In this document: positions 1 through 6,165 of the stretch, in pieces
Numbering within the stretch: the first letter of the stretch is position 1
Layout of the letters: each line of letters starts with the position of its first letter
NCBI GenBank assembly: GCA_021805265.1
Contig: JAJZFR010000141.1
Coordinates: 1 to 6,196, forward strand
DNA from: Acidobacteriota bacterium
Lineage (GTDB): Bacteria; Acidobacteriota; Terriglobia; Terriglobales; Acidobacteriaceae
Direction of reading: 5' to 3'
DNA: 6,196 nucleotides
Notes under the pieces: generated by a model
Database searches by the model: none
Told to the model about the DNA's origin: nothing
What the model saw: only the letters and a program-made list of their open reading frames with translations
Translations under genes and position numbers: made by a program

Positions 1-27
1 CAAGGCCCCGGATCCTCCGGCGAATAG
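1..27 (+). CDS. Possible 3' end of an upstream gene (perhaps another exbD)
   Basis: Read in frame 1, the first bases give QGPGSSGE followed by a TAG stop at 25-27. A Gly/Ser-rich polar tail is compatible with the C-terminus of an ExbD protein, and two tandem exbD genes downstream of exbB are common in Acidobacteriota (recalled knowledge). Only eight residues are visible, and frame 2 is also open until a TGA at 68-70, so frame and identity are not secure. This is mainly an inference from the lack of room for a promoter and from the exbD that follows. Confidence 0.3.
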   Translation, partial: QGPGSSGE

Positions 28-82
28 TAACCCCCGGCAAATTCACGGCTATCGACGAAACTGGTTTTGAGGAGTCAGACTT

Positions 83-517
83 ATGGCAATGGGACCGAGC
101 AGTTCCGGAGGGCTTTCTTCCGACATCAACGTAACCCCGCTCATCGACGTGCTCCTGGTGCTTTTGATCATCTTCATGGTGATCGTGCCGGTCACTCCGA
201 AGGGATTGGACGCGCTTGTTCCTCAGCCGCCCAAGAATCCCCAGCAGACCCAGCCGGACGACCGCACCATTGTCGTCTCCGTGCTGCACACGGCGGGCAC
301 CCAGGTGGCCTACAAGATCAATCAGGATGACGTGGCCAAGGCAGACCTGCTGGCGAGGCTCACCGCCATCTACGCCAACCGCGCCGAGCGCGTCATGTTT
401 GTCAAAGGCGACGACGATGTCAATTTTGCTCAGGTTGCCGATGTGATCGATATTGGCCGCGCGGCGGGCGTCGATCATGTTGGCCTCATGACCCCCAAGA
501 TTCTCGCCGGACAGTGA
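83..517 (+). CDS. exbD: ExbD/TolR family biopolymer transport protein
   Basis: This 144-residue protein has the standard ExbD/TolR architecture and length. It has a short cytoplasmic N-terminus with the family motif SDINVTPLIDV (residues 13-23), one transmembrane helix (about 20-36) and a periplasmic domain ending in the typical C-terminal fold (about 104-137, VMFVKGDDD through GVDHVGLMTPK). Asp22 in the helix corresponds to the proton-translocating Asp25 of E. coli ExbD. Known family role: with ExbB it forms an inner-membrane proton channel that energises TonB-dependent outer-membrane transport or, as TolQR, envelope maintenance. The ATG at 83 is supported by GAGGAG at 69-74, eight bases upstream. 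No exbB or tonB is visible, so they probably lie upstream. The gap between helix and C-terminal domain contains a Pro/Gln-rich linker (PQPPKNPQQTQP), as in other periplasmic ExbD linkers. ExbD and TolR cannot be told apart from sequence alone. Confidence 0.93.
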   Translation: MAMGPSSSGGLSSDINVTPLIDVLLVLLIIFMVIVPVTPKGLDALVPQPPKNPQQTQPDDRTIVVSVLHTAGTQVAYKINQDDVAKADLLARLTAIYANRAERVMFVKGDDDVNFAQVADVIDIGRAAGVDHVGLMTPKILAGQ

Positions 518-524
518 CCCGGAT

Positions 525-549
525 CGGATAGACTTTGTAAGTCCATCCG
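525..549 (+). other. Stem-loop directly after exbD
   Basis: Starting eight bases after the exbD stop, CGGAT (525-529) pairs with ATCCG (545-549) and GACTT (531-535) pairs with AAGTC (539-543). One A·C mismatch (530/544) interrupts the stem and the loop is TGT, giving ten Watson-Crick pairs. No T-run follows, so it is not a classical intrinsic terminator. It could attenuate transcription or protect the exbD message from 3' decay (inference). An alternative outer pairing uses CCGGAT at 519-524 with ATCCGG at 545-550. Confidence 0.5.
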
Positions 550-700
550 GAAGGTTCCCAGCACTGCATTCGGTCAGCGTCCTGTAGTAGAACTTGTACC
601 GGCATAGTCATTCCAGGTGAGAGCCTTCCTCGGGCTTCCACCACGCGGGGACACCAGGCGCGATAACCCTGGCGACGAGTCGAAGGAGAAGGATAAGAAT

Positions 701-1537
701 ATGAATCGAATCGCACGTCTGCCGGTGCTCACGGCTACCCTCGTTGTGATGATGGCTTCGCTTTCCGGATGTAACCGATTGGCAGCCCGCGATCAGCTCA
801 ACAAAGGGGTTGAGGCGTACAAGGCTGGCAAGTTTGAAGCCGCCATCAACCACTTTCAGGAGTCCATCAAGGACGATCCCAAGCTGCCGATGGCCAAGAA
901 CTATCTTGCCACCGCGCTCTCCATGAACGTCGTTCCCGGCCTCGACACGCCTGACAACCTGAAAACCGCCGAGCATGCCATCGACATCTACAAACAGGTG
1001 CTTGTGGATGATCCGAACGACATCAACAGCCTGAAGGGAATCGCCAGCCTCTACTTCAATATCAAGAAGCTCAATGAAGCCAAGGACTGGCAGAAGAAGG
1101 TCCTTGCCGTCGATCCCAAGGATCCGGAGGCTGCCTACACCGTTGGCGTCGTCGATTGGACACTGGCCCACGAAAATGCCCTCAAGATTCTCGCACCGGC
1201 TGGTATGAACGACGACGGCGTGGGTAACGCAAAGCTGCCCAAAAAGGATTGCCTCGTACTCCAGCAGGAGAATGCCCCCATCGTCGAGGAAGGCATCAAG
1301 TACCTGACCATGGCGATCGATAACCGTCCCAACTACGACGATGCAATGGCCTACCTGAACCTCACCTATCGGCGCAAGGCCGATCTGGACTGTGGCGACG
1401 ACGCTACCCGTAAGACCGATGTAGCCACGGCCGTTGACTGGCGCGAAAAGGCCATGGGCACCCGTCAGTCCAACGAAGCAAAGAAGTCGCAGGGTCCGGG
1501 TGGAATTGTGATGGACTCGAACGGAAACATGAAGTAA
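701..1537 (+). CDS. TPR-repeat lipoprotein, function unknown
   Basis: The protein has 278 residues. An N-terminal lipoprotein signal has a basic start (MNRIAR), a hydrophobic core (about 7-20) and a lipobox LSGC with lipidated Cys24. Asn at +2 gives no E. coli-type inner-membrane retention signal. Helical repeats of TPR type follow: a clear one at about 33-66 (NKGVEAYKAGKFEAAINHFQ...DDP), probable ones at about 87-140, where KQVLVDDPND and KKVLAVDPKD mark the repeat ends, and another near 194-227 (EGIKYLTMAIDNRPNYDDAM). The mature part carries two further cysteines (184 and 231). The ATG at 701 is chosen because AAGGAGAAGGA (683-693) precedes it by seven bases and because the signal peptide begins there; an in-frame ATG at 617 would add 28 residues unlike a signal sequence. 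Likely role: a periplasmic or outer-membrane-anchored scaffold, perhaps serving the ExbD-linked envelope process (inferred from proximity only). Confidence 0.87.
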   Translation: MNRIARLPVLTATLVVMMASLSGCNRLAARDQLNKGVEAYKAGKFEAAINHFQESIKDDPKLPMAKNYLATALSMNVVPGLDTPDNLKTAEHAIDIYKQVLVDDPNDINSLKGIASLYFNIKKLNEAKDWQKKVLAVDPKDPEAAYTVGVVDWTLAHENALKILAPAGMNDDGVGNAKLPKKDCLVLQQENAPIVEEGIKYLTMAIDNRPNYDDAMAYLNLTYRRKADLDCGDDATRKTDVATAVDWREKAMGTRQSNEAKKSQGPGGIVMDSNGNMK

Positions 1538-1558
1538 AGCGGAAAACAAGCGATCCAC

Positions 1559-1591
1559 ACAGGAGCCTCCACAGGGAGGCTCCTGTTTTTT
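1559..1591 (+). terminator. Intrinsic terminator after the TPR lipoprotein gene
   Basis: CAGGAGCCTCC (1560-1570) and GGAGGCTCCTG (1575-1585) form a perfect 11-bp stem with an ACAG loop, followed by six T (1586-1591). A1559 can also pair with T1586. It lies 21 bases after the stop at 1537. This is a textbook Rho-independent terminator ending the exbD/TPR transcription unit and separating it from the amidase gene. Confidence 0.93.
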
Positions 1592-1701
1592 CATGGGAAG
1601 AATTTCACTCGTCCTGCCAATGCAGTATTTCCTTGCGCTTTCCCAGTCCTGCCTTGTAGCTTGCGAACAGGAATCAGAATTTTTTCAAAGGAATCGTACC
1701 C

Positions 1702-3567
1702 ATGACAGAGCAGCAGTTGGATCGACGCGGGTTTCTATCGCTGTGCAGCCGGGCTGGCGTGGCCTCGGCCCTGTTGCCGGGAGTACTCTACACGCTCAGC
1801 GCCCAGGCGCAGCAGGCGGGGAAGACCGATGCCATCAAGGTCACTCCCGAACTGCTCGACCAGGCGGCGACACTGGCCGGAGTCAAGCTGACCGAGGCGC
1901 AGCGCGCCATGATGCTCGATGGCGTCGAGTCCCAGCGCGACTCCTATGACGAGATTCGCAAGCTAGCGATGCCCAACAGCGTCGCTCCCGCATTCGTTTT
2001 CGATCCCCTGCCTGCCGGCGCGGTGATCGAGACCGGCGGGCGCGAGCCGCAGTGGGCCACCGTCGAAGCCATGCCTGTCCCCTCGAAGATCGAGGAGCTT
2101 GCCTTCGCAACCGTAGGCGAACTGGCCGCACTGGTGAAAGCTCGCAAGGTAACGGCTTCGCAGTTGACCGAGATGTACCTCACCCGGCTCAAGCGCTACG
2201 ACTCCAGCCTCCACTTCGTCATCACGCTTACTGAGGAGCGCGCGCGCGCGCAAGCCAAAGCCGCAGACGCGGAGATTGCCGCCGGACTCTACCGCGGTCC
2301 CCTGCACGGCATCCCCTGGGGCGCGAAAGACCTTCTGGCGGTCAAAGGCTATCCGACCACCTGGGGCGCGGGAGGATTCGAAAAGCAGATCCTTGACTCC
2401 GACGCCACCGTGGTCGAGCGGCTCGATGCTGCGGGCGCAATTCTTGTTGCCAAGCTGACGCTGGGCGCGCTGGCCATGGGCGACAAGTGGTTTGGCGGGC
2501 GCACTCGTAATCCCTGGAACCCGACCCAGGGTTCGAGCGGCTCCTCGGCCGGCCCGGCCAGCGCCGTTGCGGCGGGCTGCGTGGGCTTCGCCATCGGGTC
2601 AGAGACGCTTGGCTCCATCTCGTCACCTTCCACGCGCTGCGGCGACACCGGGCTGCGGCCTACGTTCGGCTTTGTGCCCCGCACCGGCGCCATGGCCCTT
2701 AGCTGGACCATGGACAAGCTCGGCCCCATCTGTCGCAGTGTCGAGGATTGCGCCATGGCATTGCAGGCGATCCACGGCCCGGACGGCATGGACCTGAGCG
2801 TACGCCGCGCGGCCTTCAACTGGGACGCGGACTTCGACTGGAAGAGCCTGCGCATCGGGTATTTCAAAACCGAGTTCGACCCCATCCAGCCCTTCAAGCC
2901 GCGCGAGCCAAAGCCCGGCGAAACCGCAGACCAAAAGAAGCAGCGCGAGCAGCGCAACGCCATGTTGGCCGCCGGCCACGCCCGTCGCGACTACGATCAA
3001 CAGTTCGATATGGCCGCGCTCGATGCCTTGCGCAAAATGGGCGTCCAGCTTCTTCCCGTCGAACTGCCCAAGCTGCCCTATGGCGCAATGGCGCCGCTCC
3101 TCACTGCGGAGGCCGCAGCCGCCTTTGACAGCCTCACCATGACAGGCCGGGACAGCCTCCTCACCGAGCAGGGCATTGAGGACTGGCCAAACGCCTTCCG
3201 CGTAGCGCGTCTCTACCCTGCCGTCGAGTATATTCAGGCCAATCGCGCACGTACACTCGCCATTCAACAGTTTTCCAGACTCTTTGACCAGGTGGATATT
3301 ATCGTTGCCCCGACCTACGGCGAGCAGCTTGTGGCCACCAACCTCACCGGCCACCCCGCCCTGATCCTGCCCAATGGCTTGCGCGGCAGCGATGCGCCTA
3401 AGCCCCCGAAGATCGACGACGGCGACGAGGACAACATCGGTGGTCCGGGAACTCCCGTGAGCCTCACCCTCCTCGCAGCCCATTACCAGGATGCAAAGCT
3501 CTGTGCCTTCGGACGCGCTTATCAGAACGCGACCGGATTCCATAAACTCCACCCCAGGCTGGATTAG
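1702..3567 (+). CDS. Tat-exported amidase (amidase signature family)
   Basis: This 621-residue protein should hydrolyse a carboxamide or acyl-amide bond; the substrate is unknown. The N-terminus is a twin-arginine signal (DRRGFLS, Arg8-Arg9, hydrophobic stretch to about 33) with an AQA site (34-36), so the enzyme probably folds in the cytoplasm and works in the periplasm or outside. After a region of about 100 residues without a recognised domain, the amidase core runs from about 136 to 615. The Ser-cisSer-Lys triad can be placed by alignment with the fatty acid amide hydrolase motif: Lys209 in HGIPWGAKD, cis-Ser281 in GSSGSSAGPASAVAAG, and nucleophile Ser305 in GSETLGSISSPS. Ser281 and Ser305 are 24 apart, as in that enzyme. 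Typical amidases have 450-500 residues; the excess is the N-terminal region and a charged insert (about 392-432, Lys/Arg/Glu/Gln-rich). AAAGGAA at 1687-1693 supports the ATG at 1702. The absence of a GatB/GatC neighbour and the Tat signal argue against GatA. Confidence 0.92.
   Translation: MTEQQLDRRGFLSLCSRAGVASALLPGVLYTLSAQAQQAGKTDAIKVTPELLDQAATLAGVKLTEAQRAMMLDGVESQRDSYDEIRKLAMPNSVAPAFVFDPLPAGAVIETGGREPQWATVEAMPVPSKIEELAFATVGELAALVKARKVTASQLTEMYLTRLKRYDSSLHFVITLTEERARAQAKAADAEIAAGLYRGPLHGIPWGAKDLLAVKGYPTTWGAGGFEKQILDSDATVVERLDAAGAILVAKLTLGALAMGDKWFGGRTRNPWNPTQGSSGSSAGPASAVAAGCVGFAIGSETLGSISSPSTRCGDTGLRPTFGFVPRTGAMALSWTMDKLGPICRSVEDCAMALQAIHGPDGMDLSVRRAAFNWDADFDWKSLRIGYFKTEFDPIQPFKPREPKPGETADQKKQREQRNAMLAAGHARRDYDQQFDMAALDALRKMGVQLLPVELPKLPYGAMAPLLTAEAAAAFDSLTMTGRDSLLTEQGIEDWPNAFRVARLYPAVEYIQANRARTLAIQQFSRLFDQVDIIVAPTYGEQLVATNLTGHPALILPNGLRGSDAPKPPKIDDGDEDNIGGPGTPVSLTLLAAHYQDAKLCAFGRAYQNATGFHKLHPRLD
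2238..2251. repeat. Alternating GC tract inside the amidase gene
   Basis: Fourteen bases of strictly alternating G and C lie in the codons for Glu-Arg-Ala-Arg-Ala-Gln (about residues 179-184 of the amidase). Such tracts can adopt Z-form DNA or slip by two bases, which here would break the reading frame. In GC-rich genomes an Arg-Ala-Arg-Ala run gives this by codon choice alone, so no function is claimed. Confidence 0.6.
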
Positions 3568-3570
3568 GCC

Positions 3571-4350
3571 GTGCCGTTCGTCGAGGTCACCTCCGTCAGC
3601 AAGAGCTACTGGCGACGCACCGGTTTGCGGCGCGTCGAGATGCCCGTGGTGCGCGACGTGAGCCTCACCCTGGACCGCGGCGAGACCCTCGGCCTGGTGG
3701 GCGAATCCGGCTCCGGGAAAAGCACCCTCGCTCGTATGATCCTTGGCCTCGTCGCTCCCACCGGGGGATCCATTCGCGTCGCGGGCGTCGAGGTTGGCGG
3801 ACCCTCGACGGAAGCGCTCCGCCGCCAGATGCAGCCCGTCTTTCAGGATCCCGCTGCGGCGCTTGATCCCCGCATGCGCGTTGTCGATCTGGTCACCGAG
3901 CCGCTCGTCATCCATCGCCGCAGCCTCCAGGCAAGCACCAGCCGCGCCGCATTGCGCCGCGCCGCCGGCGAGTTGCTCCGTTCCGTCGGCATGGACGAGT
4001 CCGCCCTCGACCGCTATCCCCACCAGTTCAGCGGCGGCCAGAAGCAACGCATCAACATCGCCCGCGCCCTCGCCCTCCGACCGGCATTTCTGGTGCTCGA
4101 CGAACCGGTCTCCGCGCTCGACGTGAGCGTCGGCGCTCAGGTCATCAATCTCCTCCGCGCGCTCCAGCGCGACCTCGGCCTCACGTACCTCTTCATCAGC
4201 CATTCCATGCCGCTGGTCCGCTATCTCTCCACCCGCATCGCCGTCATGCAGCAAGGCAGAATCGTCGAAACAGGCGCAGCCGAGCAGCTATGCGCCGCCC
4301 CCCGCCAAAGCTACACCCGACAACTCATAGCCGCCACGCCGGAACTGTAG
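3571..4350 (+). CDS. ABC transporter ATP-binding protein, oligopeptide/nickel (OppF/DppF/NikE-like) type
   Basis: This 259-residue cytoplasmic ATPase should power a membrane importer. All core motifs are present: Walker A GESGSGKST (44-52), Q-loop VFQDP (Gln92), signature FSGGQ (153-157), Walker B FLVLDE (173-178), D-loop SALD (181-184) and H-loop His211 in FISHSM. The segment RMRVVDLVTEPL (101-112) and the C-terminal SYTRQLIAATPEL are typical of dipeptide, oligopeptide and nickel importers. It ends there, without the further 50-70 residues usual in OppF/DppF (often about 320 in total), so it is closer in length to NikE. The H-loop reads HSMPLV rather than the common HDLxVV. Translation probably starts at GTG 3571, three bases after the amidase stop; no strong Shine-Dalgarno is visible (only AGG and GGA within the end of the amidase gene), which suggests translational coupling. 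No permease, binding protein or partner ATPase is in the window, so the substrate cannot be assigned. Confidence 0.9.
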   Translation: MPFVEVTSVSKSYWRRTGLRRVEMPVVRDVSLTLDRGETLGLVGESGSGKSTLARMILGLVAPTGGSIRVAGVEVGGPSTEALRRQMQPVFQDPAAALDPRMRVVDLVTEPLVIHRRSLQASTSRAALRRAAGELLRSVGMDESALDRYPHQFSGGQKQRINIARALALRPAFLVLDEPVSALDVSVGAQVINLLRALQRDLGLTYLFISHSMPLVRYLSTRIAVMQQGRIVETGAAEQLCAAPRQSYTRQLIAATPEL

Positions 4351-4627
4351 CTGACTTCGTCAACGCCTGCAACTTCGCCAGAAGACTCAGGGCTCGCAAA
4401 GGGCTTACTCCCTGCGAATACATCTGCTTCCTCCGGACAAAACAACCCCAACGATTCAAACTCAATCCTCACCACCCAACTCTGGGACCATACAGCCATC
4501 TGTGGTGAATGCTGAGGACGATCGAGCGCGCTTGTCCATTTTGAGCCGCGCGCGGGTCGCCAGCGCGTACCTCGCCCGGACGACTCGGGGTTGAAACGGA
4601 CGATGAGCTTGCGGTAAGGGTGTATTG
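4351..4627. other. Convergent intergenic region without a recognised gene
   Basis: This stretch lies between the stop codons of the plus-strand ABC ATPase and minus-strand gcvT. One imperfect hairpin is visible at 4394-4417: TCGCA and GGG pair with CCC and TGCGA, with an AA bulge and a CTTACT loop. It is not followed by a T-run on either strand. The motif GGACGA appears three times (4516-4604 area). Short open frames exist on both strands (plus 4290-4508; minus, about 60 codons read leftwards from about 4500), but neither has a ribosome binding site or a recognisable protein. Termination of the two converging genes may be Rho-dependent or use weak structures. Confidence 0.5.
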
Positions 4628-5761
4628 CTACTTCTTCGCGCGCTTGTAAAACGGGGTGGGCACCTGGCGGGCGCGGACGCGGTTGGCGCGGACCTGGACG
4701 AAGACGTCTTCCCTGCTTTCGGCGAGGGCTTTGGGGACGTAGGCGTAGGCGATATTGGTCTTCAGGAATGGGGCCGGCGAGCCGCTGGTGACGGTTCCGA
4801 TCTGGTCGCCCGCTTGGTTGAGGACGGGGTAGCCGTCGCGGGCGATGCCGCGCTCGACCATTTCGAGGCCGACGAGTTTGTTGGCCGGGCCGCCAGCGTC
4901 CTTGAGTGCCTGGAGCGCAGCGCGACCGATGAAGTCGGAGGGCTTGTCGAGCTTGAGCCAGCGTTCGAGGCCCGCTTCGAGCGGAGTGGTTGCGTCGGAG
5001 ATTTCGTGGCCGTAGAGGGGCATTCCTGCCTCGAGGCGCAGCGTGTTGCGCGCGCCCAGGCCGCAGGGCAGAATGCCAAACTCGGCTCCGGCCTCGAGCA
5101 GCGCGCTCCACACCTTTTCCGTGGTCGCGACATCGGAGGGGATGTAGACCTCGAAGCCGTCTTCGCCGGAGTAGCCGGTGCGCGCGATGAGCGTGTTGTA
5201 AACTCCCGCTACCTGGCCGTGGGTGAAGCGATAATTCCTGATCGCGGCGAGATCGGTCCTGGTGAGCTTTTGCAGCGTATCGAGCGCGCGCGGACCCTGA
5301 ATGGCAAGCTGCGAATAGTAGTTGGAGTAGTCGCTGATGTGGATGCCGTGCATGGCACCGACCTGGGAGCGGATCCAGGCGTAGTCCTTGTCCTTGGTCC
5401 CGGCGTTGACCACGAGCAGATAGTCGTTGTCGCCGAGTTTGTGGACCAGAATGTCATCGACGAAGGTACCCTCGGGCGTGAGCAGCGCGGAGTAGTGGGC
5501 CTGGCCTATCTCGAGGCGCGAGGCGTCGTTCATGGTGATGCGCTGCACGGCGTCGAGCGAGTTGGGACCGCGGAACTGAATCTCGCCCATGTGCGAGACG
5601 TCGAACAAACCGACGCCGGTGCGCACGGCGAGATGCTCGGCGATCAGGCCGGAGTATTCGACCGGCATATCCCAGCCGCCGAAGTCCACCATTTTTGCCT
5701 TGAGCGCGCGATGGGTGGCGTTGAGCGCGGTTTGCTTGAGCGGAGTGGCGACTTCTGGCAT
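4628..5761 (-). CDS. gcvT: Aminomethyltransferase, glycine cleavage system T-protein
   Basis: GcvT takes the aminomethyl group carried on the lipoyl arm of H-protein and, with tetrahydrofolate, releases ammonia and forms 5,10-methylenetetrahydrofolate in the cytoplasm. The 377 residues match the usual family length of about 365-375. Visible family motifs are the N-terminal VDFGGWDMPVEY (25-36), HMGEI (57-61), GTFVDDILV (98-106) whose Asp102-Asp103 pair includes the catalytic aspartate, and the folate-pocket motif RTGYSGEDGFEVY (194-206). They are followed by LGARNTLRLEAGMPLYGHE (235-253), the C-terminal-domain GSPAPFLKTNIAYAYV and the terminal PTPFYKR. I chose the ATG at 5761 (MPEVATPLKQTALN) because GAGGAA (5768-5773 on this strand) lies six bases upstream; an in-frame ATG at 5860 would add 33 residues foreign to the family. 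gcvH and gcvP are not in the window; they may lie further leftwards beyond the convergent gene, or elsewhere. The gene appears complete and intact. Confidence 0.97.
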   Translation of the reverse strand: MPEVATPLKQTALNATHRALKAKMVDFGGWDMPVEYSGLIAEHLAVRTGVGLFDVSHMGEIQFRGPNSLDAVQRITMNDASRLEIGQAHYSALLTPEGTFVDDILVHKLGDNDYLLVVNAGTKDKDYAWIRSQVGAMHGIHISDYSNYYSQLAIQGPRALDTLQKLTRTDLAAIRNYRFTHGQVAGVYNTLIARTGYSGEDGFEVYIPSDVATTEKVWSALLEAGAEFGILPCGLGARNTLRLEAGMPLYGHEISDATTPLEAGLERWLKLDKPSDFIGRAALQALKDAGGPANKLVGLEMVERGIARDGYPVLNQAGDQIGTVTSGSPAPFLKTNIAYAYVPKALAESREDVFVQVRANRVRARQVPTPFYKRAKK

Positions 5762-5830
5762 GGTGTATTCCTCGCTTGCGGGGCGGCATTGCGGATCTGC
5801 ACTGGCGATCGGGATTGCGGCCCTGTTTCG

Positions 5831-5860
5831 ACGATAGGTTGCGGCTGGCCTGCCGGTCAA
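5831..5860 (-). promoter_or_regulatory. gcvT: Possible sigma-70-type promoter for gcvT
   Basis: Read on the minus strand, TTGACC (5855-5860, five of six matches to the -35 consensus) is followed after 18 bases by TATCGT (5831-5836, four of six matches including the key T, A and final T). A transcript from here would have a leader of about 60 bases. That is too short for a tandem glycine riboswitch, and I see no glycine-riboswitch motif in the 206-bp divergent gap. Weak consensus matches of this kind arise by chance. Confidence 0.35.
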
Positions 5861-5967
5861 ACATATCCACAGTTCCAGTCCTACGGGATCAAATCTGCGG
5901 AGCGCGAAGCGATTCGATTAGGATGTTAACTATTGTCCGGGAAGGAACTCAGGAAGGAGACAGAACG

Positions 5968-6165
5968 GTGAACGACAGGATTCGAGGTGTACTGGCGATT
6001 GTGGTTGGCATCTTTGCCATGTACGAGGGATACAAGCTGTACCAGGTTCGACCGAACCAGTGGCAGACCTGGATTGAGCTGGCCATGGGGCCTGTGCTGA
6101 TTGGGCTGGGAATATGGCGCTTTCGACGCAATCCGAAGTCGAAGCTGGATGAGTTGCTGAAGTAG
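5968..6165 (+). CDS. Small two-helix membrane protein, unknown function
   Basis: This 65-residue protein has two predicted membrane-spanning stretches, about 7-19 (GVLAIVVGIFAMY) and 36-50 (IELAMGPVLIGLGIW). They are joined by a short polar, Trp-containing loop (EGYKLYQVRPNQWQTW) and followed by a basic tail (RFRRNPKSK) ending in DELLK. By the positive-inside rule, the Arg-bearing N-terminus and the basic tail should both face the cytoplasm, with the loop outside. The GTG at 5968 is preferred because AAGGAG (5954-5959) lies eight bases upstream; an in-frame ATG at 5923 would add 15 residues but has no comparable ribosome binding site. I do not recognise the family. The coding potential is supported by the ribosome binding site and by the coherent membrane topology. 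It is divergent from gcvT, so a shared control region is possible but not shown. Confidence 0.72.
   Translation: MNDRIRGVLAIVVGIFAMYEGYKLYQVRPNQWQTWIELAMGPVLIGLGIWRFRRNPKSKLDELLK

Noticed and set aside
617..700. Longer start for the TPR lipoprotein at ATG 617
   Set aside because: The 28 extra residues are polar and would bury the lipoprotein signal; the ATG at 701 has a strong ribosome binding site.
608..1594. 328-codon open frame on the minus strand, opposite the TPR lipoprotein
   Set aside because: It begins within the terminator stem on the reverse strand, has no convincing ribosome binding site or motif, and the plus-strand gene has lipobox, repeats and ribosome binding site.
2623..4254. 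543-codon open frame on the minus strand, opposite the amidase and the ABC ATPase
   Set aside because: It spans the reverse of two genes with clear families, shows no recognisable motif, and long antisense frames are expected in GC-rich coding DNA with biased codon use.
4311..4508. Small genes in the convergent gap (plus 4290-4508; minus from about 4500 leftwards)
   Set aside because: No ribosome binding site, no recognisable sequence, and the plus frame overlaps the 3' end of the ABC gene out of frame.
5762..5860. Longer start for gcvT at position 5860
   Set aside because: The added 33 residues do not resemble the T-protein N-terminus, and the ATG at 5761 has GAGGAA at proper spacing.
4625..5929. 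434-codon open frame on the plus strand, opposite gcvT
   Set aside because: It is the mirror of a full-length, well-conserved GcvT. Its composition (runs of Gly, Val, Glu, Asp) is that expected from reversed GC-rich codons, and it has no family resemblance.
5762..5967. Glycine riboswitch upstream of gcvT
   Set aside because: I looked on the minus strand for the conserved glycine-aptamer core and the tandem arrangement and found neither; the likely leader is also too short.
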